Notes: generated by a model from the letters alone, not told the origin. Numbered from the stretch's first letter, positions 49,200 to 60,089 are shown. The stretch: DNA of 64,000 nucleotides from Symbiodinium natans (GCA_905221605.1 CAJNDS010002278.1:201756-265755), one strand, 5' to 3'. A program made the numbers and translations.

Positions 49200-49281
49200 C
49201 CGCTCCGTCAGGAAGCGCTCCGCTGTGATCGCTTTAACTTTAACCGCCCGCGCTGTGAGGAGGACGTTTGCCTCCAGGCAG
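49200..49281 (+). CDS. candidate exon, Cys-rich
   Basis: The acceptor CCTAAAACAG lies in a telomere-like unit. Reads PLRQEALRCDRFNFNRPRCE, then EDVCLQA, running into a G tract without a clear donor. Confidence 0.45.
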
Positions 49282-49411
49282 GGGGGGGGGGGGGGCCTGT
49301 CTCTTCCTCAACCTTTAGGGGGTTTTGGTTGCGGATTAGGGTTTAGCCCGAACCGGAATCCTGGAGCTTCAAGCCCCACGCCCACATCACAGAGATCATG
49401 CTCAGCGCGTG

Positions 49412-49445
49412 TATGTATATATATATATATATATACATATATACA
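49412..49445. repeat. (TA)n microsatellite
   Basis: TATATATA tract. Confidence 0.95.
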
Positions 49446-49752
49446 TAACACAAATAATTTTATTACAAGCTGAAGAAGAACAATGATCATATTGTATTCG
49501 TCAGGCCAGCCACAGGACAATGGCCACCAAAGGGATTCGAGCCCGAAGCCCAAAGGCCTGAAACCTAAACAAACCGGTTTAGGGTTTAGGGTTTAGGAAA
49601 TAGGGCTTAGGGTTTAGGGTTTAGGGTTTAGGGTTTAGGGTTTAGGTTCTCGGGTTTAGGGCTGAAGCTTTAGGGTTTAAACCCCTGGACCCGAAACCCT
49701 AAACCATCCTGCTTAGGGTTGAGTGTTCGGAAAAGGTCTGCCATCTGCTCGG

Positions 49753-49863
49753 GGACCAAATGAACCCCAAAAGGGTTTAGGGTTTGCAGTTGGGTTCAGA
49801 TACCTTTGTAGGAGTTTTAGTACTATAGGGTATGTGACCCCAATTTTACGGTTCATTTGGTCC
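49753..49863. repeat. MITE-like inverted repeat
   Basis: Arms GGACCAAATGAACCCCAAAA and TTTTACGGTTCATTTGGTCC. A partial relative is at 36,215. Confidence 0.7.
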
Positions 49864-49938
49864 TTAGGGTTTAGGGTTTAGGGTTTAGGGTTTAGGGTTT
49901 AGGGTTTAGGGTTTAGGGTTTAGGGTTTAGGGTTTAGG
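49864..49938. repeat. telomere-like array, G-rich
   Basis: Eleven TTTAGGG units immediately after the inverted repeat. Confidence 0.98.
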
Positions 49939-49959
49939 AGATATGAGACGTTTCGACAG

Positions 49960-50009
49960 GGCCCGCCGGAGGTGGCGCACGCCGTGGAGCCCTGGCTTGA
50001 CAACTTACG
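49960..50009 (+). CDS. candidate internal exon
   Basis: After GACGTTTCGACAG|G, phase 0, reads GPPEVAHAVEPWLDNL, GC donor TACG|GCTGAC. Confidence 0.45.
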
Positions 50010-50012
50010 GCT

Positions 50013-50088
50013 GACCCTAAACCCTAAACCCTAAACCCTAAAGCCTAAACCCTAAACCCTAAACCCTAAACCCTAAACCCTAAACCCC
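50013..50088. repeat. telomere-like array, C-rich
   Basis: About eleven CCCTAAA units. Forms an inverted pair with 49,864-49,938 around the exon island. Confidence 0.97.
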
Positions 50089-50157
50089 AACTTCAAAGCC
50101 TCAAACCTTGGCAGCCCCATGGTGCCCGTTTTTTCCAATTTTTGGGGTTCAAGGTTC

Positions 50158-50205
50158 CCCTGTAAAGAAACCAACCCCACAAATGGGGTGCCCTTACTGC
50201 AAGAT
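50158..50205. repeat. short dispersed element, family with 6,338 and 42,823
   Basis: AAAGAAACCAACCCCACAAA then GGGGTGCCCTTA. At 42,823 the counterpart is AAAGAAGCCAACCCCAAAAA then GGGTACCCTTATT. Confidence 0.45.
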
Positions 50206-50363
50206 GGTTTCGGAGCTGCCGAGAAACCCCTTGGCCAGATGACTCATCCAATTGAGGCTTAGGCTTCTGGGTTTGGGGTTTGGGGTTTGGGGTTTGGGGT
50301 TTGGGGTTCAGGGTTCAGGGTTCAGGGTTTAGGGTTTAGGGTTTAGAGTTTTCTGACTTCAAG

Positions 50364-50396
50364 GAGTTGAGAGTTTTCATGGGGCATTTGCTGATG
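50364..50396 (+). CDS. candidate micro-exon
   Basis: AG|G acceptor TTCTGACTTCAAGG, 11 codons reading ELRVFMGHLLM, donor GATG|GTGAGA. Confidence 0.4.
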
Positions 50397-50403
50397 GTGA
50401 GAC

Positions 50404-50458
50404 CTCCTCCTCCTCCTCCTCCTCCTCCTCCTCCTCCTCGTCCTCCTCCTCCTCCTCC
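50404..50458. repeat. (CTC)n trinucleotide repeat
   Basis: About eighteen CTC/CCT units with one CGT. Confidence 0.98.
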
Positions 50459-50583
50459 ACACACACACACCCCTTCACCACGCTAGGCCGCTGTAAAGCC
50501 ATATTTTTATTGTTTTACTGCAAGCACCTACCCGCAAGCGGGGTGGGTTGGCACCGCTGGTGAAGGCGTCCTTGGCCCCACAG

Positions 50584-50609
50584 GGCCTGTCAGCGTCGCA
50601 GCCTCTCAA
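50584..50609 (+). CDS. candidate micro-exon
   Basis: Acceptor GTCCTTGGCCCCACAG|G, donor TCAA|GTGCGC. Read through, the frame gives GLSASQPLKCALGIAS. Confidence 0.35.
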
Positions 50610-50681
50610 GTGCGCACTTGGGATAGCCAGCCCTAAACCCTATGCCTAAACCCTAAGCCCAAAAACCAAAGCCCCGAAAAG

Positions 50682-50770
50682 GTTGATTTTGACGACGGCG
50701 TTGCCAAAGAGTGCCGCTTTCTGGCCTATCACCGACACTTGCCTCGCAGATTTGTTGGAGCGTTTCGGGG
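50682..50770 (+). CDS. candidate exon, about 29 codons
   Basis: AG|G acceptor GCCCCGAAAAGG, reading VDFDDGVAKECRFLAYHRHL, then PRRFVGAF, donor CGGGG|GTCTCC. Protein-like and longer than most. Confidence 0.5.
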
Positions 50771-51194
50771 GTCTCCAGTTGCCCCATGTGAATTTAGGCC
50801 GCCTACACTGGGTTTAGGGTTTAGGGTTTCGGGTTGCGGGTTTAGGGTTTAGGGTTTAGCGGGGGGGGGGGGGGGGTAAGTTGGGTGTAGGCTGCACGCT
50901 CGGGGGGCAAGAGATGGCAATGCCGGTTGAGACCTTGACCAAAGCATCCCCCCGAAAGCCCCGAAACGCTAAACCCCAAACCGTATACCCCACTGAAGGT
51001 TCAGGGTACGTACTTGTAACCCCAATTCTACCTGATCTTTAAAAGCACCCGAAGTCCCCTAAGCAGGTTATAAGGGGACTTCTAGTTCCAAAAGCCCTTC
51101 AGGGTTTGGGGTTTAGGGTTTAGGGTTTAGGGTTTAGGGTTTAGGGTTCAGGGTGCCAACTTTTGTTCAGGACTTGCCTTCCCTTCCCGGGCAG

Positions 51195-51218
51195 TCTGCC
51201 CGGTGCGCTGTGACGAAG
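51195..51218 (+). CDS. candidate micro-exon, last plus-strand island
   Basis: Acceptor CTTCCCTTCCCGGGCAG and consensus-like donor GAAG|GTAGGT. Reads SARCAVTK, or CPVRCDE in another frame. An earlier acceptor at TTGTTCAG|G would add DLPSLPGQ. Confidence 0.4.
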
Positions 51219-51255
51219 GTAGGTCGGGGATGTGGGATGCAGCCTTTTTGTTTGG

Positions 51256-51330
51256 GGTTTAGGGTTTAGGGTTTAGGGTTTAGGGTTTAGGGTTTAGGGT
51301 CTAGCAGGGTTTAGGGTTTAGGGTTTAGGT
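51256..51330. repeat. telomere-like array, G-rich
   Basis: About nine TTTAGGG units; the last substantial array. Telomere units are essentially absent beyond 51.4 kb. Confidence 0.97.
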
Positions 51331-51441
51331 CATAGGCTTCCATAGCCATTCCGCTTAAGCAGCCCTTCCAGTTCAGAACATGGTTCCACTTGGGCTTTGG
51401 GAATTTAGATATTGTATGCAGATAGTTCAGGGTTTAGCTAG

Positions 51442-51501
51442 TGGCGTTTACTAGGTCGCCAAACACCTAACTGGCGTTTACTAGGTCGCCAAACACCTAG
51501 C
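51442..51501. repeat. 30-bp tandem duplication
   Basis: TGGCGTTTACTAGGTCGCCA then AACACCTA, present twice in a row. Confidence 0.95.
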
Positions 51502-51596
51502 GAAAAGAAGATGCATTGATATATCGGTATGAAAGGTCTGAGCTGGACCGGCGATCTTTTTTGCTCTGCACAAATAGCATCGCAGCTACTCGACCC

Positions 51597-51729
51597 CTAC
51601 TTCTTGTGACGTTTGCTCGACCTTGCCTGTGTTGCCCACACATGGACAATGTACCAACTCTGAAGCATACTGCGAAGCTTGGGTGGAACCAACGAAATGT
51701 GAGTTTTCTTGATATCCAGCTGCCCCTCT
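51597..51729 (-). CDS. minus-strand gene, candidate last exon
   Basis: On the minus strand, after ATCGCTTCCAG, reads GQLDIKKTHISLVPPKLRS, then MLQSWYIVHVWATQ, ending in a basic tail and TAG at 51,597. Another frame is also open. Belongs to the gene that continues to 63.4 kb. Confidence 0.45.
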
Positions 51730-51854
51730 GGAAGCGATGGATTGTAAGATGCACTCGCTGAATGCCTTAGTTCATGCATACTACTGCTGAGAGAACATCC
51801 CAGGTTTTTTATTTAAATTTCGAGTGTGTACTAACAGAAAGTCTTATTTCTTTT

Positions 51855-52144
51855 TTGCAGCCCAAGCACTGGCCCTGGAAGGTTTCGCCGTGGGGAAGCT
51901 TAACCTGAAAGTGTGGAAGCGTACTGGTCGTGTGCACAACATGCACCACTGCAATGTCGCCCGGGATAGGATATCTCTCGCGAAGCCAGCCGGGCACGGC
52001 TGTGACAGAACTGAGCTTCTGTCTGCTGTCCCGGGTCCGGCTTGCCGAGCTTGCATTGTTTTCTGGTGCTGCAGCATTTGAACCTTCTGCAGGGGCACCC
52101 TGTTGTTCGGTATCTCCATCTCCTGAGCCACCATTCGTTGCCTC
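51855..52144 (-). CDS. minus-strand gene, candidate exon
   Basis: Acceptor CATTTTGAAACAG|G, reading EATNGGSGDGDTEQQGAPAE (low complexity, acidic), then GWLRERYPIPGDIAVVHVVH and LPHGETFQGQCLGC. The second half looks like a folded domain with a C-x2-C end. The donor is unclear; an alternative frame (MVAQEMEIPN) is also open. Confidence 0.5.
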
Positions 52145-52226
52145 CTGTTTCAAAATGTTCTCGTTGAAACCACAGGTATTCGTGTGGCTTAGTATAGGTT
52201 ATACTCCTGATGAGACTTTAGCTAGC

Positions 52227-52355
52227 ATCTAACCTTGCAACAATGACTTTGTCCAACTCCCGGTCCTCCTGTTCATCTTGCTGATCCATTTCCCGTAACA
52301 ACTGCTCGGCCATTTTAACAAGCGGGTCTTCCTCCTCCATGTCCACCATCCCTCC
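52227..52355 (-). CDS. minus-strand gene, exon
   Basis: Acceptor CTTATTGTCAATGCAG|G, 43 codons in phase 0, reading GGMVDMEEEDPLVKMAEQL, then LREMDQQDEQEDRELDKVI. With the GC donor GAT|GCTAGC the frame joins the next exon cleanly. A strongly acidic amphipathic helix, likely coiled coil. Confidence 0.65.
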
Positions 52356-52393
52356 CTGCATTGACAATAAGTCATACATAGTGGTGCACCTAC

Positions 52394-52868
52394 TGTTGCA
52401 GGCTCTTTCTTCTTACTTCCTCTTACAATATGCATGTCTGAAAAATGTATGTCTTTAACTACAACAAACCCAGCCTCATCCGCCTCGTTTTCATCTGCAT
52501 TGTCGGTCTCGGCTTTGCTGTTTTGCTTCCGTTTCTTTTCATCATGTGCATCCAAAGTTGCTGACAAGTCATCCAGCTCCAATTGGGTGCACCCGTTCTT
52601 GACTTCATCCAAAGCCATGAGTGCCCTGATCTTCAACGAGTTGCTGGCATTTCGCCGAACCCGGCTTCCATATTCTTCCAGCAGGAGTGCAAGGTGGTCC
52701 CCTGCGACTTTCATGATTTGCTTTGTCCGGATCAGCGATACCAGCACCGAGCAACCAGCAACACCCTTTCTGAACACCAAGGCATGGCCACACTTAGCTG
52801 CCAGGCCATTGTCCAGCCAGTGCAAAGAATAGTCGTACACTTCAACCTTATTTAGATTGTGCACAGAC
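52394..52868 (-). CDS. minus-strand gene, largest exon of the 3' part
   Basis: Acceptor CATTTGCTGCAG|G, donor AACA|GTAGGT (38-bp intron to the next exon, phases agree). Reads VHNLNKVEVYDYSLHWLDNG, then LAAKCGHALVFRKGVAGCSV, LVSLIRTKQIMKVAGDHLAL, and a charged low-complexity segment (HDEKKRKQNSKAETDNADEN). Function unknown; looks like a globular domain followed by a nuclear-localisation-like basic/acidic linker. Confidence 0.7.
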
Positions 52869-53089
52869 CTGCAGCAAATGGTTTGTCGACCTAGGGCAAA
52901 AAACATAGTGGACCAATTGAAAATTCAAGAGACTTTCCGGAGCTCCAATCGAACTTCCTTGACGGCCTTGATGAGAGGCCTCAGGTTATTTTCTTTGGGA
53001 TTATGTGAATGAAACACCTTTGTTTATTCAAGCTTAACAAAAACCATGGGCTTTCTGATCAACTCTGTCTGTCCATGGTGCAGACAAGA

Positions 53090-53250
53090 TGCTGCGAGAC
53101 ACAGAACATGAGGCACTTGGCAATTTCATTGTCCCCCAGTGGGTCTCGCTTGCACGAGGGCGATGCCCGCTGGGAAACCCTCCTCTCATCCACTGTTTCT
53201 GCTGGCAGCGAGCCCCGGAACAGAAGCTCGCCTTCCTGAAGCTCCAGGGC
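53090..53250 (-). CDS. minus-strand gene, candidate exon
   Basis: Acceptor TGAACACAACAG|G, phase 0, reading ALELQEGELLFRGSLPAETV, then DERRVSQRASPSCKRDPLGD and NEIAKCLMFCVSQHLVC. The donor near 53,090 is not certain (GA at ATG|GACAGA). Confidence 0.55.
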
Positions 53251-53376
53251 CTGTTGTGTTCATTCAGGCACATATTGCTACCAAAATCAAACAAAATGTC
53301 CCAAACTTATGACTGCCACTTGTGAAATGGTGCAAAAAACCAAAAGTCTTATTGAGGTCATTTAATATCCCGGCAC

Positions 53377-53506
53377 ACAGAGGATTGCAGGTGTTGTCCC
53401 CAGTGCCAGAAGCCATTGGCTGTTGTCCTTCAAAATCAGCATTCCAGGCGGAATCAAGTTGGTCACCCAAAAATGCTTGTAGCAGTCGTGCACATCTGCA
53501 ACGTTC
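53377..53506 (-). CDS. minus-strand gene, exon downstream of the 8.9-kb intron
   Basis: Reads NVADVHDCYKHFWVTNLIPP, then GMLILKDNSQWLLALGTTPA and ILC, donor CTCTGT|GTGCCG in phase 0, matching the next exon. The first base completes the Trp codon left by the exon at 62,450, giving HAVW-NVADVH across the intron. A longer alternative frame (RCARLLQAFLGDQLDSAW) is also open. Confidence 0.55.
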
Positions 53507-53523
53507 CTTACGGGAAGCGAAGG

Positions 53524-53770
<247 letters not shown>

Positions 53771-53813
53771 GGGAGGGAGGAGAAAGGAGGTGGGGGGGAG
53801 GGGGGGGAGGGGG

Positions 53814-53876
53814 TGGCTTAAATAGGGTCTATTTGGAAGCTGGGACTCGGGTTTTCTTATAGCCATACACGTTTCC
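53814..53876. repeat. half copy of the AAATAGGGTCTATTT hairpin element
   Basis: CTTAAATAGGGTCTATTTGG then AAGCTGGGACTCG matches the reverse complement of the right end of the elements at 60,719 and 62,139. Confidence 0.75.
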
Positions 53877-53879
53877 ACG

Positions 53880-56585
53880 AGGGAACGCTGCTGTCACGTC
53901 AGTCGTACTATGGAGGCCTCAGGAACAAGAACCAGGTAGTTCCTCTTTTCTCTTCTCTTTTTCTCCTCAACCCTAAAGTCGAAGGCTCTCGTGAGGAGAA
54001 GAGAAGGGAGAGAAGGAGGGAAAGATAAGAGGAACACAATTTTCATGGGAAGAGCCAAGAAAAGAATAGAAGAGAGATGAATAAAGGAGAGGGAGAGACA
54101 AAACAAGGCGCAAAGAAGATGGTACTCTTCTTTATCTATCCTCTCTCCCTTATCTCTCCGTTCCCTCTGTCTTTTCGAAATGAGAAAAACAAAAAGAAAG
54201 ATGAAAAGAAGAAGGGTTAGGAAAAGAGCCGAAGAGATAGGCCGAAAAGAGGGGTATGGTGAAGTACGGCAAAGGTCCACGCACAAGGAGTCACCTTCTG
54301 CTTACCCTTCCACTGCTTGATTTTACAAGCTCCTTTCTTGTGTTTTATCAGTTAAAATTAAAAGGAAACAGAAGGAGAGAAGGGAAAGAAAGGGAAGTGA
54401 GAGAGGAGAGACAACAAGGAGGCCATTTTAATTCCTGTGAGTTATCAAAAGGAATGCAATATTATGGGAAGAGCAATGGAAAAAAAGAGTGGAAGAGAAA
54501 TTAAGACAGGAGAGGGAGGTGCAAAAATAAGGCAAAGAGAAGATGGTGCCGTTTTCATCTCACCTCTCGTTCTTATCTTCCTCTTCTCTGGTTCTTTTCC
54601 CTGTGAAATAAAAAAACAAAAGGAAGGACAATGAACATATAAAGGAACCCGTTTTCGTTTTCCGTTTGGGCACAAGGAAAAAAACAGAGGCGATAGGGCG
54701 AGAGGAGGGGTTTGCTGAAGCATGGGGAGGGTGTACGGGCAAGGGGCCAACTCCGCCCACTTCCCCCATCCATTGAAAGAGGAAAAGGAACAGGGCCTCC
54801 ATTCCCCTCTTATTCTTCCTTTCTTGCGTTTTTGTCGTTTAGAAGGGAACAGGAGAAGAGGAGGGAGAGAGAAGGAGAGAGGAGACATAAAAAGGGTTGC
54901 ATTTTTAATGGGAAGAGCAAAGAAAAGACCAGAAGAGAGATGATGGGAGAAGAGGGGGAGACAAAACAAGGCGCACAGAAAATGGGCAGATAAGAAGAGA
55001 GGAAAGGGAATGACCAAGTACAATGAGAGTTCTTCAATTTCCCTCCCTATCTCTTATGTTACTTTTCCTTCTTGTGGGGTGTCCCTTTTTCTCTTGAAGA
55101 TGCAGAAAACGATTGAAAAGGACACCCGTTCCATCGCCCATATGTAGGGAAAGAGAGAGAATCATGAGCATCAGCTGGGCTTGCTGCCAATCCAACATGG
55201 GCGTCCCTTTTAATCGCATTCTGTGTCCTTTTTTCTCGCTTGAAGATGCAGAAAACGATCCAAAAGCACATCTGTTGGAGGAAGAGAGAAGGAGAGAGGA
55301 GAGATACCAAGGATTGCATATTTAATGGGAAGAGCAAGGAAGAGAATAGAAGACAGATGAATAGAGAAGAGGGAGAGACAAAACAAGGCGCAGAGAAGAT
55401 GGCACTCTTCTTTATCTATTCTCTCTCCCTTGTTTCTCCCTTCCCTCTTTCTTTTCGAAATGAGAAAAACAAAAAGGAAGAACTATGAGAAGGAGAAGAG
55501 TAAGGAAAGGAACAGAAGAGATAGGCCGAGAGGATGAATATGATGGAGCATTATGGAAAGGCTCACGCGCAAGGAGTCACCCTCTGCTTACCTTTTCACT
55601 GCTTTATCATATGAGTTCCTTTCTTGTGTTTTATCAGTTAAAAGGAAGCGGAAGAAGAGAAGGGAAAGGGAAGTGAGAGAGGAAAGATAACAAGGATGCT
55701 ATGTTTCTCGAAGCGTGCTGCAAGGAATAGAAGAGACAGGAAGCAAGGAGACGGAATCACAAAATAAGGCGCAAAGCTGTACATATCATCTCTCCCTTGT
55801 CTCTCCCTATTCCCTTTCGAACTAGAAAAAACCATTCTTGCTTTTCACAGATAGGTTCCCTCTCTCCTCTTCAGGAAATCCCCTTTCCCTTATGTTGCTT
55901 TTTGAAGCGAATAAGAAAAATAGCAGATAAGAAGAGAGGAAAGGGTCAATTTCCCTCCCTATCTCTTATGTTGCTTTTCCTTCTTGTGGGGTGTCCCTGT
56001 TTCTCTTGAAGATGCAGAAAACGATTGAAAAGGACACCCGTTCCATCGCCCATGTGTAGGGAAAGAGAGAGAATCATGAGCATCAGCTGGGCTTGCTGCC
56101 AATCCAACATGGGCGTCCCTTTTAATCGCAGTCTGTGTCCTTTTTTCTCGCTTGAAGATGCAGAAAACGATCCAAAAGCACATCTGTTGGAGGAAGAGAG
56201 AAGGAGAGAGGAGAGATACCAAGGATTGCATATTTAATGGGAAGAGCAAGGAAGAGAATAGAAGACAGATGAATAGAGAAGAGGGAGAGACAAAACAAGG
56301 CGCAGAGAAGATGGCACTCTTCTTTATCTATTCTCTCTCCCTTGTTTCTCCCTTCCCTCTTTCTTTTCGAAATGAGAAAAACAAAAAGGAAGAACTATGA
56401 GAAGGAGAAGAGTAAGGAAAGGAACAGAAGAGATAGGCCGAGAGGATGAATATGATGGAGTATTATGGAAAGGCTCACGCGCAAGGAGTCACCCTCTGCT
56501 TACCTTTCCACTGCTTTATCATATGAGTTCCTTTCTTGTGTTTTATCAGTTAAAAGGAAGCAGAAGAGAAGGGAAAAGCAAAAAT
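53880..56585. repeat. purine-skewed long repeats, reverse of the left-block family
   Basis: GATGAATAAAGGAGAGGGAG and CAAAACAAGGCGCA, with the flanking AGATAAGG and CTTCTTTATCTAT motifs, are the reverse complement of 13,190-13,340 and 14,190-14,330. Four related copies occur. Confidence 0.9.
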
Positions 56586-56588
56586 TGA
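55041..56588. repeat. 912-bp tandem duplication
   Basis: The segment 55,041-55,676 recurs at 55,953-56,588 with offset 912 and only a few changes (for example GCATTCTGTG versus GCAGTCTGTG, GAGCATTATGG versus GAGTATTATGG). A recent duplication. Confidence 0.95.
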
Positions 56589-58690
56589 GCCCAACATTTT
56601 AGGACCAGGGCTTGCGATCTGACTCTTTGGAGCAAAAATCGATTCCAAAATCTTAGGGACCAGGGCTTGCGATGTTACTCTTTGGAGCAAGAAATGAGCC
56701 CAAAATCTTAAAGACCGGGGCTTGCGATTTCACCTTTTGGAGCAAATACTGGGCCCAAAATCTTAGGGACCAGGGCTTGCAATTTGACTCCGTGGAGCAC
56801 AAATCGACCCCGAAATCTTAGGGGCCAGGGCTTGCGATTTGACTCTGTGGAGCACAAATCAACCCCGAAATCTTAGGGACCAGGGCTTGCGATTTGACTC
56901 TTTGGAGCAAAAATCGACCCAAAAATCTAAGGGACCAGGGCTTGCGATTTTACTCTTTGGCGCAAAAACTGGGCCCCAAATCTTAGGGACCAGGGCTTGC
57001 GATGTCACTCTTTGGAGCAAAATTGAACCCAAAATCTTAGGGACCAGGGCTTGCGATTTGACTCTTTGGAGCAAAAACTGGGCCCAAAATCTTAGGGAGC
57101 AGGGTTTGCGATTTGACTCTTTGGAGCAAAAACTGGGCCCCAAATCTTAGGGACCAGGGCTTGCGGTATGACTCTTTGGAGCAAAAATTGAACCCAAAAA
57201 ATCTTAGGGACCAGGGCTTGCGATTTGACTCTTTGAACCAAAAACTGGGCTCAAAATCTTAGGGACAAGGGCTTGCGATGTCACTCTTTGGAGCAAAAAA
57301 TGAACCCAAAATCTTAGGGACCAGGGCTTGCGATTTGACTCTTTGGCGCAAAAACTGGGCCCCAAATCTTAGGGACCAGGGCTTGCGATTTGACTCTTTG
57401 GAGCAAAATTGAACCCAAAATCTTAGGGACCAGGGCTTGCGATTTGACTCTTCGGAGCAAAAACTGGGCCCAAGATCTTAGGGACCAGGGCTTGCGATGT
57501 CACTCTTTGGAGCAACAATGAACCCAAAATCTTAGGGACCAGGGCCTGCGATTTGACTCTTTGGAGCAAAAATTGAACCCAAAATCTTAGCGACCAGGGC
57601 TTGCGATTTGACTCTTTGAAGCAAAAACTGGGCCCAAGATCTTAGGGACCAGGGCTTGCGATGTCACTCTTTGAAGCAAAAAATGAACCCAAAATCTTAG
57701 GGACCAGGGCTTGCGATTTGACTCTTTGGAGCAAAAACTGGGCCCCAAATCTTAGGGACCAGGGCTTGCGATGTCACTCTTTGGAGCAAAAAATGAACTC
57801 AAAATCTTAAGGACCAGGGCTTGCGATGTCACTCTTTGGAGCAAAAATTGAACCCAAAATCTTAGGGACCAAAAATTGAACCCAAAATCTTAGGGACCAG
57901 GGCTTGCAATTTGACTCCGTGGAGCACAAATCGACCCCGAAATCTTAGGGGCCAGGGCTTGCGATTTGACTCTTTGGAGCAAAAACTGGGCCCAAATTCT
58001 TAGGGACCAGGGCTTGCGATTGGACTCTTTGGAGCAAAAACTGGGCCCCAAATCTTAGGGACCAGGGCTTGCGATTTGACTCTTTGGAGCAAAAATTGAA
58101 CCCAAAATCTTAGGGACCAGGGCTTGCGATTTGACTCTTTGGAGCAAAAACTGGGCCCAAGATTTTAGGGACCAGGGCTTGCGATGTCACTCTTTGGAGC
58201 AAAAAATGAACTCAAAATCTTAGGGACCAGGGCTTGCGATGCTACTCTTTGGAGCAAAAACTGGGCCCCAAATCTTAGGGACCAGGGCTTGCGATGTCAC
58301 TCTTTGGAGCAAAAAATGAACCCAAAATCTTAAGGACCAGGGCTTGCGATGTCACTCTTTGGAGCAAAAATTGAACCCGAAATCTTCGGGACCAGGGCTT
58401 GCGATTTGACTCTTCGGAGCAAGAAATGGGCCCAAAATCTTAAGGACCAGGGCTTGCTTTGGAGCAAAAAACTGGGTCCAAAATCTTAGGGACCAGGGCT
58501 TGCGATTTGACTCTTTGGAGCAAAAACTGGGCCCCAAATAATAGGGACCAGGGCTTGCGATGTTACTCTTTGGGGCAAGAAATGAGCCCAAAATCTTAGG
58601 GACCAGGGCTTAGGATGTTACTCTTTGGGGCAAGAAATGAGCTCAAAATCTTAGGGGCCAGGGCTTGCGATGTCACTTTTTGGAGCAAAA
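56585..58690. repeat. 55-bp tandem repeat, right block
   Basis: About 38 units with AATCTTAGGGACCAGGGCTT then GCGATTTGACTCTTTGG, reverse complement of the left family at 10,310. Subtypes GATTTGACTC and GATGTCACTC alternate irregularly, and CTGGGCCC alternates with TTGAACCC. Confidence 0.97.
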
Positions 58691-58872
58691 ACTGTGCCCT
58701 AGTATTGGGGGGAGGAGGGCTCGTGATTTAGTATTAGGAGGAGGCCCGGGCTCGTAAATTAGTATTGGGGGGAGGCCCGGGCTCGTGATTTAGTATTGCG
58801 GGAAGGCCCGGGCTCGTAATTTAGTATTGGGGGGAGGCCCGGGCTCGTGATTTAGTATTGGGGGGAGGAGGA
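58690..58872. repeat. 31-32 bp GC-rich tandem repeat, right block copy 1
   Basis: About six units of AGTATTGGGGGGAGGCCCG type. As in the left block it adjoins a 55-bp array. Confidence 0.95.
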
Positions 58873-58879
58873 TTCCCCA

Positions 58880-59640
58880 GCCCCCACCCCCCATTTGGTA
58901 TTAATTCAATTAATTCAATTAATTCCACCTCCCCTTTGGAAATAAATGAATTAATTGAATTAATTTAATTAATTCAATTATTTCAATTAATTCAATTAAT
59001 TCAATTAATTCAATTAATTCAATTAATTCATTTATTTCCAAAGGGGAGGTGGAATTAATTGTATTAATTGAATTAATTCAATTATTTCAAATAATTCAAT
59101 TAATTCAAGTAATTCATTTATTTCCAAATGGGGGGGATTCCCCAGCCCCCACCCCCCCCCTTTGGAAATAAATGAATTAATTGAATTAATTGAATTAATT
59201 GAATTAATTGAATTAATTCAATTAATTCAATTAACTCATTTATTTCCAAAGGGGAGGTGGAATTAATTTGAATTAATTGAATTAATTCAATTAATTCAAC
59301 TAATTAATTCATTTCCAAATGGGGGGGATTTATTTCCAAAGGGGGGGGAGGGGTGGGGGCTGGTGAATCCCCCCATTTGGAAATAATTGAATTAATTGAA
59401 TTAATTGAATTAATTGAATTAATTGAATCAATTCAATTCATTCAATTAATTCAATTAATTCCACCCCCCCCTTTGGAAATAAATGAATTAATTGAACTAA
59501 TTCAATTAATTCAATTAATTCAATTAATTCAATTAATTCAATTAATTCAATTAATTCATTGATTTCCAAAGGGGGGGGGGTGGGGGCTGGGGAATCCCCC
59601 CCATTTGGAAATGAATGAACTAATTGAACGAAACTATTTA
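58880..59640. repeat. strand-switching 9-bp AT array
   Basis: TTAATTGAA blocks alternate with TTCAATTAA blocks, separated by C-rich spacers with CCCCATTTGGAAATAAATGA and CATTTATTTCCAAAGGGG. The same architecture as 7,430-9,870 with a different 9-mer. Confidence 0.95.
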
Positions 59641-59642
59641 AA

Positions 59643-60070
59643 CTATCGCGGCTCGATTTGGCCAAATTTTGCCGGGCAGCCTGCGGGCAAAATTTGGCCA
59701 AATCGGGCTGCTCTTCGTATGCCATGAGAAATGCGCGGCTCGATTTGGCCAAATTTTGCCCGGAGGCTGCCCGGCAAAATTTGGCCAAATCGAGCCGCGC
59801 ATTTCTCAGCGCGTACGACGAGCAGCCCGATTTGGCCAAATTTTGCCCGCAGACTGCCCGGCAAAATTTGGCCAAATCGAGCCGCGATAGTTTAAATAAT
59901 TTCGGGCCTCCAGAAAGGCGCGGCTCGATTTGGCCAGATTTTGCCGGGCAGGCTGCGGGCAAAATTTGGCCAAATCGGGCTGCTCGTCGAACGCGATGAG
60001 AAATGCGCGGCTCGATTTGGCCAAATTTTGCCGGGCAGCCTCCGGGCAAAATTTGGCCAAATCGAGCTGG
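59643..60070. repeat. palindromic GGCTCGATTTGGCCAAATTT array, copy 1
   Basis: Alternating direct and inverted copies of GGCTCGATTTGGCCAAATTT followed by TGCCGGGCAG; the core TTTGGCCAAA is itself a palindrome. Frames stay open with a repeated LAKFCPEAARQNLAKS-like product, an artefact of the repeat. Confidence 0.95.
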
Positions 60071-60089
60071 GGGGGTGGGGTCTGGGGAA

